64,000 nt of DNA from Mesorhizobium loti CJ3sym (GCF_000472785.1 NZ_AXAL01000015.1:112988-176987), one strand, 5' to 3'; counted from the first letter of the stretch, positions 54,835 to 63,584 are shown. Notes: a model not told the origin generated them from the letters alone. Numbers and translations: made by a program.

Positions 54835-54883
54835 GGAGCCTCCCGGGTCAGTCTCGGGCGGCGCCATATTGGCAGGCGCCGGC

Positions 54884-55258
54884 CTACTTGGACGCGGCGA
54901 TCTCGCATGCGCCGCCGTTCGTCACCTTGTAGCGCGCACGTGTGGCCACGCAGGATTTCATTGCTGCCGCTTCGGCGACCTTCTGCGACGGGGCATTCAG
55001 GCTTGAGCCGCATATGATGTATAGTGACATCACCCTGGTATACGGCGTGGTGGCGTAGGCCGAATGGCCGCCGGCCGCGACATAGGCCTTGTAGCCTTTG
55101 TTGCATGGCGACTTGGCATCTCTGGTCAGCGCCGGCGGGAACCGCTTGTCTCCCTCGCTTCCCGCCAGCGACCCGGCCACGCCGGAGCCGCATGCCGAGA
55201 CTATAAGAAGTGCCGAAAGTATTGAGGTGCATGCCTTCGGCAAATATTTCAGCTTCAT
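54884..55258 (-). CDS. Small lipoprotein of unknown function inside the leucine-catabolism cluster
   Basis: 124 aa with a lipoprotein signal: basic start, hydrophobic TSILSALLIVS, lipobox with Cys23 (VSAC). The mature part has four further cysteines (SPCNKG, YIICGSS, KSCVAT, GACEIA), likely two disulfides. It sits between the mccB and mccA genes on the same strand and breaks an otherwise metabolic operon. A second frame across the same DNA stays open from 55538 to 54816 and partly looks coding, so the region may have suffered a rearrangement. Family not recognised. Confidence 0.65.
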   Translation of the reverse strand: MKLKYLPKACTSILSALLIVSACGSGVAGSLAGSEGDKRFPPALTRDAKSPCNKGYKAYVAAGGHSAYATTPYTRVMSLYIICGSSLNAPSQKVAEAAAMKSCVATRARYKVTNGGACEIAASK

Positions 55259-55389
55259 TTTCAGAAAATCCCCATTGCACGACGCGCTTCAAGTATGAAC
55301 AGTAGCGAATGTTCTCCATTGCTGCCAGTTCGACAAAGGCGGCTCGCAATTTTGTGAGCGGGTGGATGATCTCCCCCATGGCGTTCATC

Positions 55390-56997
55390 TCACATCCTGA
55401 ACACGCCGAAGCGCGTGTCCTCGATCTCGGCGTTGAGCGCGGCCGACAGGCTGAGCGCCAGCACGTCGCGTGTCTTGGCCGGATCGATGATGCCGTCATC
55501 CCACAGGCGCGCTGACGAATAGAGCGGGTGGCCCTCATGTTCGTATTTCATCAGGATCGGTTTCTTGAATTTCGCCTCTTCCTCGGTGCTCCACTCCCCC
55601 CCCTTGCGCTCGATGCCTTCGCGCTTGACCATGGCCAGCACCGTTGCCGCCTGTTCGCCGCCCATCACCGAGATGCGGGCGTTCGGCCACATCCACAGGA
55701 AGCGCGGCGAATAGGCGCGGCCGCACATGCCGTAATTGCCGGCGCCGAACGAACCGCCGATGATGACGGTCACCTTCGGCACCTTGGCGGTGGCGACAGC
55801 CATCACCAGCTTGGCGCCGTCCTTGGCGATGCCGCCGGCTTCATATTTTCTGCCGACCATGAAGCCGGTGATGTTCTGCAGGAAGACCAGCGGGATCCTG
55901 CGTTGGCAGCACAGTTCGATGAAATGCGCGCCCTTCAGCGCGCTTTCGGAAAACAGAACGCCATTGTTGGCGATGATGCCGACCGGCATGCCATGGAGAT
56001 GGGCAAAGCCGGTGATCAGCGTGGTGCCGTAGTTCTGCTTGAACTCGTCGAACTCGGAACCGTCGACAAGGCGCGCGATCACCTCGCGCACATCGTAGGG
56101 CTGGCGCAGGTCTGTCGGCACGATGCCGTAGAGTTCGTCCGCCGGATGAAGGGGCGGAATCGGCTTCTGTAAGCTCAGGCTTACGGTCTTGTTCCGATTC
56201 AGGTTTTTGACAATGCGACGGCAGATGGCGAGCGCATGGTCGTCGTCCAACGCATAGTGGTCGGCAACGCCGGAGAGCCGCGTATGCACCTCAGCGCCGC
56301 CGAGATCTTCGGCGCTGACATCTTCACCCGTGGCCGCCTTCACCAGCGGCGGGCCGCCGAGAAAAATGGTCGCCTGGTTGCGCACCATGATTGTCTCGTC
56401 CGACATCGCCGGCACATAGGCGCCGCCTGCGGTGCAGGAACCCATGACGCAGGCGATCTGCGGGATGCCGGCAGCCGACATGTTGGCCTGGTTGTAGAAG
56501 ATGCGGCCGAAATGCTCGCGGTCGGGAAACACCTCGTCCTGGTTGGGCAGGTTGGCGCCGCCGCTGTCGACCAGATAGATGCAGGGCAGGTTGTTCTGCA
56601 GCGCGATCTCCTGCGCCCGAAGGTGCTTTTTCACCGTCAGCGGGTAGTAGGTGCCGCCCTTCACCGTGGCATCGTTGACGACGACCATCACCTCGGTGCC
56701 TTCGACACGGCCGATACCGGCGATCAGCCCGGCCGCCGAAATCTCCTCGCCATACATCGACCATGCCGCGAACTGGCCGATCTCGAGGAAAGGCGAGCCG
56801 GTGTCGAGCAATTGGGCGAGACGTTCGCGCGGCAACAGTTTTCCACGCGAGACGTGGCGCTCACGTGCTTCGTCCGAGCCACCACGGTCGACGCTTGCCG
56901 CCTTCTCAGAAATGTCACTGACCAGCACACGCATGCGCTCGGCATTGGCGCGGAATGTGTCGGAGGAGGGGGAAATCTGGGTCTGCAGGACGGCCAT
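55390..56997 (-). CDS. mccB: Methylcrotonyl-CoA carboxylase beta (carboxyltransferase) subunit
   Basis: 535 aa, the usual length. Acyl-CoA carboxyltransferase fold with the acyl-binding YLVDSGGANLPNQDEVFPDREHFG region near 140, the oxyanion-type GSCTAGGAYVPAMSD near 185 and the second-half motif GSFGAGNYGMCGRAYSPRF near 415. It transfers CO2 from biotin to 3-methylcrotonyl-CoA. Its ATG is one base after the stop of the isovaleryl-CoA dehydrogenase gene, so they are co-translated. Confidence 0.93.
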   Translation of the reverse strand: MAVLQTQISPSSDTFRANAERMRVLVSDISEKAASVDRGGSDEARERHVSRGKLLPRERLAQLLDTGSPFLEIGQFAAWSMYGEEISAAGLIAGIGRVEGTEVMVVVNDATVKGGTYYPLTVKKHLRAQEIALQNNLPCIYLVDSGGANLPNQDEVFPDREHFGRIFYNQANMSAAGIPQIACVMGSCTAGGAYVPAMSDETIMVRNQATIFLGGPPLVKAATGEDVSAEDLGGAEVHTRLSGVADHYALDDDHALAICRRIVKNLNRNKTVSLSLQKPIPPLHPADELYGIVPTDLRQPYDVREVIARLVDGSEFDEFKQNYGTTLITGFAHLHGMPVGIIANNGVLFSESALKGAHFIELCCQRRIPLVFLQNITGFMVGRKYEAGGIAKDGAKLVMAVATAKVPKVTVIIGGSFGAGNYGMCGRAYSPRFLWMWPNARISVMGGEQAATVLAMVKREGIERKGGEWSTEEEAKFKKPILMKYEHEGHPLYSSARLWDDGIIDPAKTRDVLALSLSAALNAEIEDTRFGVFRM

Positions 56998-56998
56998 G

Positions 56999-58162
56999 TT
57001 ACACCCCCTCGGCCATGATCTCGCGGCCGATCAGCCAGCGGCGGATCTCGCTGGTGCCGGCGCCGATCTCGTAGAGCTTGGCGTCGCGCAACAGCCGGCC
57101 GGTCGGATAATCGTTGATATAGCCGTTGCCGCCAAGCAGCTGAATGGCGTCGAGCGCCATCAGCGTCGCTTTCTCTGCTGCAAACAGCACGCAGCCCGCG
57201 GCATCCTTGCGCGTCGTCTGGCCGCGATCGCAGGCGGCGGCGACGGCATAGACATAGGCGCGAGCAGCGTTCATGGTCGTATACATGTCGGCCAGCTTGC
57301 CTTGCACCAGCTGGAATTCGCCGATCGGCTGGCCGAACTGCTTGCGCTCGTGAACGTAAGGGATTGCCACGTCGAGGCACGCCGCCATCAGGCCGATCGG
57401 GCCGCCGGCAAGCACGGTGCGCTCATAGTCGAGACCCGACATCAGCACTTCGACGCCGCGCCCTTCCTCGTGCAGCACATTGTCGAAAGGCACTTCTACA
57501 TTCTCGAACACGAGTTCGCCGGTGTTGGAGCCGCGCATGCCGAGCTTGTCAAGTTTTTGCGCCACGGAAAATCCGGCCATCGCCTTTTCGACGATGAAGG
57601 CGGTGATGCCGCGCGATTTCCGCTCCGGATCGGTCTTGGCATAGACGACCAGCGTTTCGGCGTCCGGCCCGTTGGTGATCCACATTTTGGTGCCGTTGAG
57701 CACATAGCGGTCATTGCGCTTTTCGGCGCGCAGCTTGAGCGAGACGACGTCCGAGCCGGCACCGGATTCCGACATCGCCAGCGCGCCGACGCGTTCGCCC
57801 GAGCACAGCGGCGGCAGGAATTTCTGCTTCTGTGCCGGCGTTGCCCAGCGGTTGATCTGGTTGACGCAGAGATTGGAGTGGGCGCCGTAGGAGAGGCCGA
57901 CAGACGCCGAGGCGCGTGAGATTTCCTCCACGGCAATGACGTGGGCGAGATAACCCATGCCGCTGCCGCCGAAATCCGGATCGGCCGTTATGCCAAGCAG
58001 GCCGAGCGCGCCGAGCTCGCGCCACAGATGCGCCGGAAATTCGTTGTCGCGATCGATATCGCCGGCAATCGGCGCGATCTTGTCCTGGGCGAAGCGCCGC
58101 ACCAGGTCGCGCAGCGCCTCGATATCCTCGTCATGCCCGAAGCTGAGCGTGTTCGTGTACAT
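56999..58162 (-). CDS. ivd: Isovaleryl-CoA dehydrogenase
   Basis: 387-aa acyl-CoA dehydrogenase. The flavin-binding and substrate region shows LAMSESGAGSDVVSLKLRAEK near 130 and MWITNGPDA near 160. Glu in GLDYERTVLAGGP near 245 is at the catalytic position typical of isovaleryl-CoA dehydrogenases. The C-terminal QLLGGNGYINDYPTGRLLRDAKLYEIGAGTSEIRR block is also typical. It oxidises isovaleryl-CoA and hands electrons to ETF, then ETF-QO. The 5' end overlaps the TetR gene by 32 bp. Confidence 0.93.
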   Translation of the reverse strand: MYTNTLSFGHDEDIEALRDLVRRFAQDKIAPIAGDIDRDNEFPAHLWRELGALGLLGITADPDFGGSGMGYLAHVIAVEEISRASASVGLSYGAHSNLCVNQINRWATPAQKQKFLPPLCSGERVGALAMSESGAGSDVVSLKLRAEKRNDRYVLNGTKMWITNGPDAETLVVYAKTDPERKSRGITAFIVEKAMAGFSVAQKLDKLGMRGSNTGELVFENVEVPFDNVLHEEGRGVEVLMSGLDYERTVLAGGPIGLMAACLDVAIPYVHERKQFGQPIGEFQLVQGKLADMYTTMNAARAYVYAVAAACDRGQTTRKDAAGCVLFAAEKATLMALDAIQLLGGNGYINDYPTGRLLRDAKLYEIGAGTSEIRRWLIGREIMAEGV

Positions 58163-58775
58163 GTTTTTCCTCCGTGCCGCCGATCTTCGCGCCGACGAGC
58201 CGCATTGTCATTGAGAGATATGTCGCCGTTACTTCAGTGACCGACAGCCGCTCGCCCGGCCGAAACCAGACGATGACGCCGGTCATCATCTGGATCAGCG
58301 CCATCGCTGTCAGGCCGGTATCCTCGACGCTGAAGACGCCAGCCTCGGCACCATCGCGCAGAATGGCGCGCAGGTCCTTTTCGTAGGCCGTGCGCATGCG
58401 CAGGATCTGCGTCAGCCGGTCGGGCGACAGACTGCGCAACTCCATGTTCGACACATGCGTGGCGTGCCGGCGCTCGATGTGGAAAGCGATGTGGTTGCGC
58501 ACATAGGCAGCAAGCTGCTCCGCCGGATCGGCATCGGCTGGGCGGGCGTTTTCCCAAGCCTCGCGAAGCCCTTCCATGTGCTCGCGCATCAGCGTGAACA
58601 GCAGGTCTCCCTTGGTCGGGAAATAGCGGTAGAGCGCGGCGGCCTGGACGCCGACCTCGGCCGCCAGCTGGCGCATCGACATCGCCTCATAGCCGTAACG
58701 CGCGATCAGATTGACCGCCGCCTCGCGGACGGCCGCCTCGGTCTTTTCACCATCGGATCCGGTCGTGCGCGCCAT
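58131..58775 (-). CDS. TetR-family regulator of the leucine-catabolism cluster
   Basis: 214 aa. N-terminal TetR helix-turn-helix at about 12-58 (AVNLIARYGYEAMSMRQLAAEVGVQAAALYRYFPTK-type residues) with a helical ligand domain behind. First gene of the cluster and overlapping ivd by 32 bp, so autoregulation together with ivd-mccB-mccA is likely. The regulator class fits TetR-type control of liu genes; its effector may be a leucine-pathway acyl-CoA (inference). A palindrome GAACGTTC lies 31 bp upstream of its ATG. Confidence 0.88.
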   Translation of the reverse strand: MARTTGSDGEKTEAAVREAAVNLIARYGYEAMSMRQLAAEVGVQAAALYRYFPTKGDLLFTLMREHMEGLREAWENARPADADPAEQLAAYVRNHIAFHIERRHATHVSNMELRSLSPDRLTQILRMRTAYEKDLRAILRDGAEAGVFSVEDTGLTAMALIQMMTGVIVWFRPGERLSVTEVTATYLSMTMRLVGAKIGGTEEKHVHEHAQLRA

Positions 58776-58806
58776 GATCGCCTCGCTAAGGCGAATATAA
58801 TAAAAC

Positions 58807-58814
58807 GAACGTTC
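58807..58814. promoter_or_regulatory. Palindrome upstream of the TetR gene
   Basis: GAACGTTC, perfect 8-bp palindrome inside an AT-rich stretch 31-39 bp before the TetR start. Outer symmetry is only partial. Candidate operator core. Confidence 0.4.
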
Positions 58815-58859
58815 AATTAATTCAAGTGGTCGCCAAATGTTCTATTGTGGAGGAGGGCA

Positions 58860-59015
58860 ATGTGGCCAAAGGTAAGGAGCGACCGCATCACGCTCGATCA
58901 GGTCAACGGCTTCAGTCACCGCGAAGGGAGCGGCCTGTCCGTTCGGGCAATGGCAATGCACCGTGGCGTCTGGACGAGATCGCTGCCAGGGCACGCCGAG
59001 GGCGGCGACTGCTAA
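58860..59015 (+). CDS. Possible small protein (51 aa) with strong ribosome-binding site
   Basis: ATG at 58860 directly follows GGAGGAGGGCA. The product begins MWPKVRSDRITLDQVNGF and ends HAEGGDC. It is hydrophilic, no signal peptide. The stop overlaps the convergent HisC-like gene by 4 bp. It may be a real small protein, a truncated N-terminal fragment of a longer gene, or chance. No family recognised. Confidence 0.3.
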   Translation: MWPKVRSDRITLDQVNGFSHREGSGLSVRAMAMHRGVWTRSLPGHAEGGDC

Positions 59016-60124
59016 TTCCCTCGCGCCGCTGCGAGCACGCCGGGCAACTCCTCGGCAAAAATGTCCAGTTCATGGTCGAGGCCGACACTGACGCGGATGC
59101 AACGGTCGAGCACCGGCACCATCGGCTTGCGGATGAACACGTCGCGCGACAGCAGCCCCTGCAGCACTTTCAGCGCGAAGGCGCCGTCCTGGCCGCAGTC
59201 GATGGTGACGAAATTGGTCGCCGAGGCCAGCGGTTTCAGCCCGTTCTGCTCGGCGATGTCAGCGATGCGCCGGCGTCCAGCAGCCACCCGCGCCACCACC
59301 TTCTGGAGATAGGCCCGGTCGGCGAGCGCCTCGACGCCGGCGATCTGCGCCATGCGGCTGACGCCGTAGTGGTTGCGGATCTTCTCGAAGTCGCGGATCA
59401 CTTGCGTCTCCGCCACAGCATAGCCGCAGCGTATGCCGGCCAGCCCATAAGCCTTTGAAAAGGTTCGCATGCGGATGACATTCGGCCTGGAAATATCGAT
59501 CGGCGGCAGGGCAGAGGCCGGCCCCAATTCGCCATAGGCTTCGTCGAGCACCAGCAGCGTGGTTTCCGGCAACGCTTCGATGAAGCGAATGATCTCGTCC
59601 GCTTCCCACCAACTGCCCATCGGATTGTCCGGGTTGGACAGATACACCATCGGCGCCTTGTCCCTGACGACTGCCGCCAGCAGGCCATCCAGGCTTTCCC
59701 TGTCATTCTCGTAAGGGACTGTGACCAGCCTGCCGCCGACGCCGGCAACATGGAAGTTGAAGGTCGGATAGGCGCCGAGCGAGGTGACCACGGCATCGCC
59801 CGGTGCCACATACATGCGCGCCACCAGGCTGAGCAGGCCGTCTATGCCTTCACCGACAACGACGTTGTCGATCGCCACGTCGTGATGCGCGGCGGCCGCA
59901 AACCTGAGATCGTAATTGTCGGGATCGCAATACATCCACATGTCACGGGCGATCTCGGCCATGCGGGCGATGACGCGTGGCGAAGGACCAAAGCTGCTCT
60001 CATTGGCGCCGATGCGGGCGCGGAAAGCGCGCCCGCGCTCACGCTCCTGTGCTTCCGGGCCGACAAACGGCACTGTCGACGGAAGCGCGGCGATGACGGG
60101 CGTGAGGGGCGGGCGCAGAAGCAT
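59012..60124 (-). CDS. PLP-dependent aminotransferase, histidinol-phosphate aminotransferase-like
   Basis: 370-aa fold-type I class I/II aminotransferase. The PLP-binding Lys224 is in TFSKAYGLAGIRCGY. The Asn/Asp pair is in YLSNPDNPMG (161-170) and VLDEAYGEL (192-200). The layout resembles HisC, but no histidine-pathway gene is nearby and the opening IGANESSFGPSP resembles HisC paralogues used for other aromatic or basic amino acids. Cytoplasmic. The substrate is uncertain. Confidence 0.83.
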   Translation of the reverse strand: MLLRPPLTPVIAALPSTVPFVGPEAQERERGRAFRARIGANESSFGPSPRVIARMAEIARDMWMYCDPDNYDLRFAAAAHHDVAIDNVVVGEGIDGLLSLVARMYVAPGDAVVTSLGAYPTFNFHVAGVGGRLVTVPYENDRESLDGLLAAVVRDKAPMVYLSNPDNPMGSWWEADEIIRFIEALPETTLLVLDEAYGELGPASALPPIDISRPNVIRMRTFSKAYGLAGIRCGYAVAETQVIRDFEKIRNHYGVSRMAQIAGVEALADRAYLQKVVARVAAGRRRIADIAEQNGLKPLASATNFVTIDCGQDGAFALKVLQGLLSRDVFIRKPMVPVLDRCIRVSVGLDHELDIFAEELPGVLAAARGN

Positions 60125-60152
60125 GGCAGAGGCTCGCGTGGAAAGGGAGTTT

Positions 60153-60234
60153 CTTGCTAGCGTGGCGACAAGGTGGGCGCAAGCTTGCGGAGTGTGCAGA
60201 AGGCTGGATTCCTTCGTGGCTTTTTGCTAGCAAG
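60153..60234. repeat. Separated 9-bp inverted repeat between aminotransferase and TPR-sulfotransferase genes
   Basis: CTTGCTAGC at 60153-60161 and GCTAGCAAG at 60226-60234, perfect complements 64 bp apart. The second copy ends 5 bp before the ATG at 60240. It could be a looping operator or the ends of a small element. Confidence 0.4.
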
Positions 60235-60239
60235 ATTCT

Positions 60240-61922
60240 ATGAACAACCGTCTGCCACCCGCCTGGGCAAAACACCTCAAGTCTGGTCCCGCGCCGAAGC
60301 CGCGCTTGCCTCAAGCAAATCCGACAGCAGCAAAACCACTCGTGCGCGCCGCCAATGACGCGCGTGCGCGGCCTGATGACCAATTGCTGATGCAGGCGTA
60401 TGAACATCAACAGGCCAAGCGGCTGGCCGAGGCCCAGGATATATGCCTCGAGGTGCTGGAGCGCACACCAAATCATCCGCTGGCGCTCTACATCATGGGC
60501 ACGGTTTATCTGGGCTACGACGACGAAGCGGCTTTGCGCTATTTCGGACGTGCGATCGCTGAGGAGCCTAGAAATCCCTACTACCATCTTAGCCTCGGTG
60601 AGGCCTATGGCAAGGTGAGCGAATTTTCAGCTGCGATCAAACACATCCGGTACGCCCTGGAAGCGCAGCCCGATCTTGTAGAGGCCCTGTGTGCTCTGGG
60701 TCGCGTTTATACCCAGTACGACAAACCCGACCTGGCCTTGCCGCTTTATGAGAAGGCGCTGAAGATTAACCGTAATCACCCCAAGGCGCGGATCGGCATG
60801 GCTGCTGCGCTCACTGGTCTTGGGCGCATGGACGAGGCCGGCGTCTTTCTTAAGGAGGCGATCGAACACCGCGTCGACGTAGGGGCGGCCTACTACGACC
60901 TTGTGCAGACCCGAAAATTCACCGAGGAGCCGGCCGAACTCCAGCCGATCCTGCGCGAGTTGCAGAGTCCGGGAATTAAGCCGGAGACGAAAGCGAGTCT
61001 CAACTACGCCGCCGGTAAGGTGGAAAACGACCTCAAGCGCTATGCGGAAGCCTTCGACCATTTCAAGAAGGCGAAGCAGGCCGAAGGCTATAGATTCGAC
61101 ATAGACCAGTACCGCCGCTTCATTGACGCATCGATCGAGACCTTCACGGCGGACTTCTTTGCTGAAAGGTCCGGCTACGGCAATCCTTCGGAAGCGCCTG
61201 TATTCGTGGTCGGGATGCCGCGCTCGGGGACGACACTGACCGAACAAATATGCGCCAGTCATCCCGACGTTCATGGCGCTGGAGAGCTTAGCAAGCTGAG
61301 GCGGGTAGCGAACGCGATGGGTCTGAAACCCAACGCTTCTGATCTCGACAAGCAGATTATGACGGTCACCGAAGGCTTGTCCAGGACGTTGGCCGAAGAG
61401 CATCTTTCCTATCTGCGGGAGCGCGCTCCGACTGCGCAGCGAATCATCGATAAAATGCCGCACAATTTCGAATTGATCGGCCTCCTCACCCTGCTCTTTC
61501 CCAATGCCCGCATCATTCACTGCCGCCGCGATGCCATCGACAATTGCGTGTCGTGCTTTGTCCTGCCTTTCAGTTCGGCACACAGCTACAATACAGACCT
61601 GCGGGCACTCGGGCTCTACTATCGGGAATATGACCGCCTGATGCGTCACTGGAACGAGGTTTTTCCGGGTCGTATCTTTGAAAATCGCTATGAGACGCTT
61701 GTAGAGGATCAAGAGGCGCAGTCGCGCCGGCTCATCGATTATCTCGGCCTTCCCTGGGATGACGCATGCCTACGCTTTTTCGACCGGGAAGGGGCGGTCA
61801 CCACGCCCAGCCGCTGGCAGGTTCGTCAGCCGATCTACAAATCGTCCATGAAGCGCTGGAAGAATTACGAAAGTGAGATCCAGCCCTTGATTGAAGCGTT
61901 GGGAGACCTCGCCGACGTTTGA
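60240..61922 (+). CDS. TPR-repeat sulfotransferase
   Basis: 560 aa. A hydrophilic basic leader (about 1-45) is followed by six or so TPR units (about 50-290) and a C-terminal sulfotransferase domain. The PAPS 5'-phosphosulfate loop is FVVGMPRSGTTLTEQI at 322-337, and the 3'-phosphate region is FPNARIIHCRRDAIDNCVSC near 425-445. The family transfers sulfate from PAPS to proteins or carbohydrates. The TPR part probably selects the partner. No signal peptide, so cytoplasmic. It has a weak ribosome-binding site, and the coding sequence looks less GC-biased than its neighbours. Confidence 0.85.
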   Translation: MNNRLPPAWAKHLKSGPAPKPRLPQANPTAAKPLVRAANDARARPDDQLLMQAYEHQQAKRLAEAQDICLEVLERTPNHPLALYIMGTVYLGYDDEAALRYFGRAIAEEPRNPYYHLSLGEAYGKVSEFSAAIKHIRYALEAQPDLVEALCALGRVYTQYDKPDLALPLYEKALKINRNHPKARIGMAAALTGLGRMDEAGVFLKEAIEHRVDVGAAYYDLVQTRKFTEEPAELQPILRELQSPGIKPETKASLNYAAGKVENDLKRYAEAFDHFKKAKQAEGYRFDIDQYRRFIDASIETFTADFFAERSGYGNPSEAPVFVVGMPRSGTTLTEQICASHPDVHGAGELSKLRRVANAMGLKPNASDLDKQIMTVTEGLSRTLAEEHLSYLRERAPTAQRIIDKMPHNFELIGLLTLLFPNARIIHCRRDAIDNCVSCFVLPFSSAHSYNTDLRALGLYYREYDRLMRHWNEVFPGRIFENRYETLVEDQEAQSRRLIDYLGLPWDDACLRFFDREGAVTTPSRWQVRQPIYKSSMKRWKNYESEIQPLIEALGDLADV

Positions 61923-62052
61923 CCGTTAGTTTCCCGGGCCAAAGCCTGTCAAGGAATTAAGCGCGGAAGCGAATCCCAGAGATTGCGACGCGCTTTATCG
62001 GGTGATTTGGCGCTTGGTAGAAGCGCCAATGCGACGCCAGCGCGCCGTCGTC

Positions 62053-62085
62053 ATCCTCGGGCTTGATCTGGCTTGACCCGAGGAT
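62053..62085. repeat. REP-like palindrome with enlarged loop
   Basis: Perfect 9-bp arms ATCCTCGGG and CCCGAGGAT. The 15-nt loop contains CTTGA twice, so it looks like a shorter common palindrome enlarged by about 10 bp. The short form is frequent in alphaproteobacterial intergenic DNA (from memory). Confidence 0.55.
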
Positions 62086-62306
62086 TCTTGCCGTGATCCG
62101 GCACGCCTCCGCAAAAGTCATGCATGGACCCTTGCGGCCTCGCTCCGCTTCGCGTCGCTCCGCCCAAGGATAACGAAGCTGTGGGGCTTCAGCCAATTGC
62201 GAACGTTTGCGGTGGTGCCGAATGCAGCACTGCTCACCTTGGCTATTCCTCATGCATGATGCCCAAAGTGCGCAGCTGCGTTGGAACAACGGGATGCATC
62301 AAAACA

Positions 62307-62341
62307 AAAAAAGAAACCCGGCGGTTGCCCGCCGGGTTTTC
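62307..62341 (-). terminator. Terminator of the porin gene
   Basis: Stem AAACCCGGCGG / CCGCCGGGTTT with a 4-nt loop. On the minus strand it is followed by C and a run of T broken only by single bases. It lies 25 bp past the porin stop. Confidence 0.93.
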
Positions 62342-62363
62342 GTATCTCCCAGAATATCTGGTC

Positions 62364-63584
62364 TTAGAAATCGCGCTGGAAGCGGATGATACCGCCGACG
62401 GAGTTCTTCTTCACACCGTCCGCATACGCGGCACCAGCCCAAACGTTGCCGGCGTCAATAGCGCCCGAACCAACGTGCTGGTAGTCGATTTCGGGCGTGA
62501 TCGTGAAGCCGGGAACGAGGGTATAGGCAACGTTCGCCGCAACACCGTAGTCTTTCCACTGATCACCCGACACCTGGAGGTTGAACGAGGCCTTCTCGTT
62601 GAACTTGTAAGTGGCGCCGGCCCAGGCGCCCCAGTGACCACCCCACGGCTTGTAGAAGCCGCGGCCGTTAGCGAAGGAGGTTGTACCGCCGAAGCTGAAG
62701 CCCCCGTCGTTAAGCTTTCCCTCGCTGGCGTAACCGAACATGCCGAACAGGGACAGCGCGCTGGAAACGTTTATGTCCACGCGAACCTTACCCGAGGCGT
62801 ATTCGTAGTTGCTGTCATAGGCGACAACGCCGACGATATCACCCCAGCCCTGCGTGTACTTCAGGCCGCCGACGATATGCGGAACATAGCTGTCGACCGT
62901 GCCGCGACCATAACCATAAGAAACACCTGGTTCCTGGTCGGCGCCGCCTGAACCTTCTTCGAGAGAGGCCATCGCCGAGAAGCCGTTGCCGGCGTCGAAG
63001 TAGTACTGGACGACACCGGTCTTGAACCCGCCGTAGGGAACGATGGTGTCGTTGATGACGTTGCCGGCGTAGCCGACGAACGTATCGAATGCCGATTCGT
63101 CCAAGCCTACACGAAGGCCGCCAAGCTGGATCCAGGCGAAGTGCGCGTCGAAGGAGTTTCCATTGTCATTACCGGCGCCGCCATTGCTGACACCGTTGTC
63201 CAGGGGGTGATTCTGGAAATTCATGCGCGTTTCGGTATAGGTCTTCAACGTACCGAGTTCGGTTTCCTGGCCGGTCCAGGTCTTCAGCGTGAAGCGCGAG
63301 TCTTTGTAGAAAGTGCCCTGGTTCTTGCCGCTGGTCACGTCGTCGGCGCGTGCGCCGGTGAACGAGCCGACATCGCCGGCGCCGACGTCATAACGGACAT
63401 AGCCGCCGATGCGCAGGCAGGTTTCGGTGCCGGGGATGTAGAAGTAGCCAGCGCCGTAGACGTCGCAGATCTTGACGTATTCAGCGGGTTCCGGCTCGGC
63501 GACGACGACGGCGTCGGCGGCGCGCGCACCGGAAACTGCGATCAGGGCCGCAGCGGAGCCGAGGAGAAGGCTCTTAATGTTCAT
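62364..63584 (-). CDS. Outer-membrane porin (alphaproteobacterial Omp2b/RopA type)
   Basis: 406 aa. A signal peptide (1-22, ending GARA) precedes the mature region, which has the diagnostic YVKICDVYGAGYFYIPGTETCLRIGGYVRYD opening with its Cys pair (constriction-side disulfide in this family). A 16-strand beta-barrel follows, with strands closing IIRFQRDF: a terminal Phe, as outer-membrane insertion requires. Start at ATG 63584 with GGAGGTC 7 nt upstream; the open frame to 63788 is longer but lacks a signal. It is probably highly expressed, given the ribosome-binding site and terminator. Confidence 0.95.
   Translation of the reverse strand: MNIKSLLLGSAAALIAVSGARAADAVVVAEPEPAEYVKICDVYGAGYFYIPGTETCLRIGGYVRYDVGAGDVGSFTGARADDVTSGKNQGTFYKDSRFTLKTWTGQETELGTLKTYTETRMNFQNHPLDNGVSNGGAGNDNGNSFDAHFAWIQLGGLRVGLDESAFDTFVGYAGNVINDTIVPYGGFKTGVVQYYFDAGNGFSAMASLEEGSGGADQEPGVSYGYGRGTVDSYVPHIVGGLKYTQGWGDIVGVVAYDSNYEYASGKVRVDINVSSALSLFGMFGYASEGKLNDGGFSFGGTTSFANGRGFYKPWGGHWGAWAGATYKFNEKASFNLQVSGDQWKDYGVAANVAYTLVPGFTITPEIDYQHVGSGAIDAGNVWAGAAYADGVKKNSVGGIIRFQRDF

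Larger units (their letters stand above)
61923..62363. other. 441-bp gene-free interval with REP-like palindrome and porin terminator
   Basis: It contains the palindrome at 62053-62085 and the terminator at 62307-62341. A 110-codon minus-strand frame (61957-62289) crosses the palindrome and has no ribosome-binding site. It is judged non-coding. Confidence 0.6.

Noticed and set aside
54816..55538. Minus-strand frame of 240 codons overlapping mccB end, the lipoprotein gene and mccA start
   Set aside because: It overlaps three better genes. The first 60 codons look mildly coding, the rest is Arg/Gly-rich. Noted as a sign of possible rearrangement, not called as a gene.
56168..56184. GTAAGC-TCAG-GCTTAC palindrome
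   Set aside because: It lies inside the mccB coding sequence. It resembles the DUF2147 promoter palindrome in its half-sites but is probably chance.
61957..62289. 110-codon minus-strand frame
   Set aside because: It runs through a REP-like palindrome, has no ribosome-binding site, and its composition differs from neighbouring proteins.
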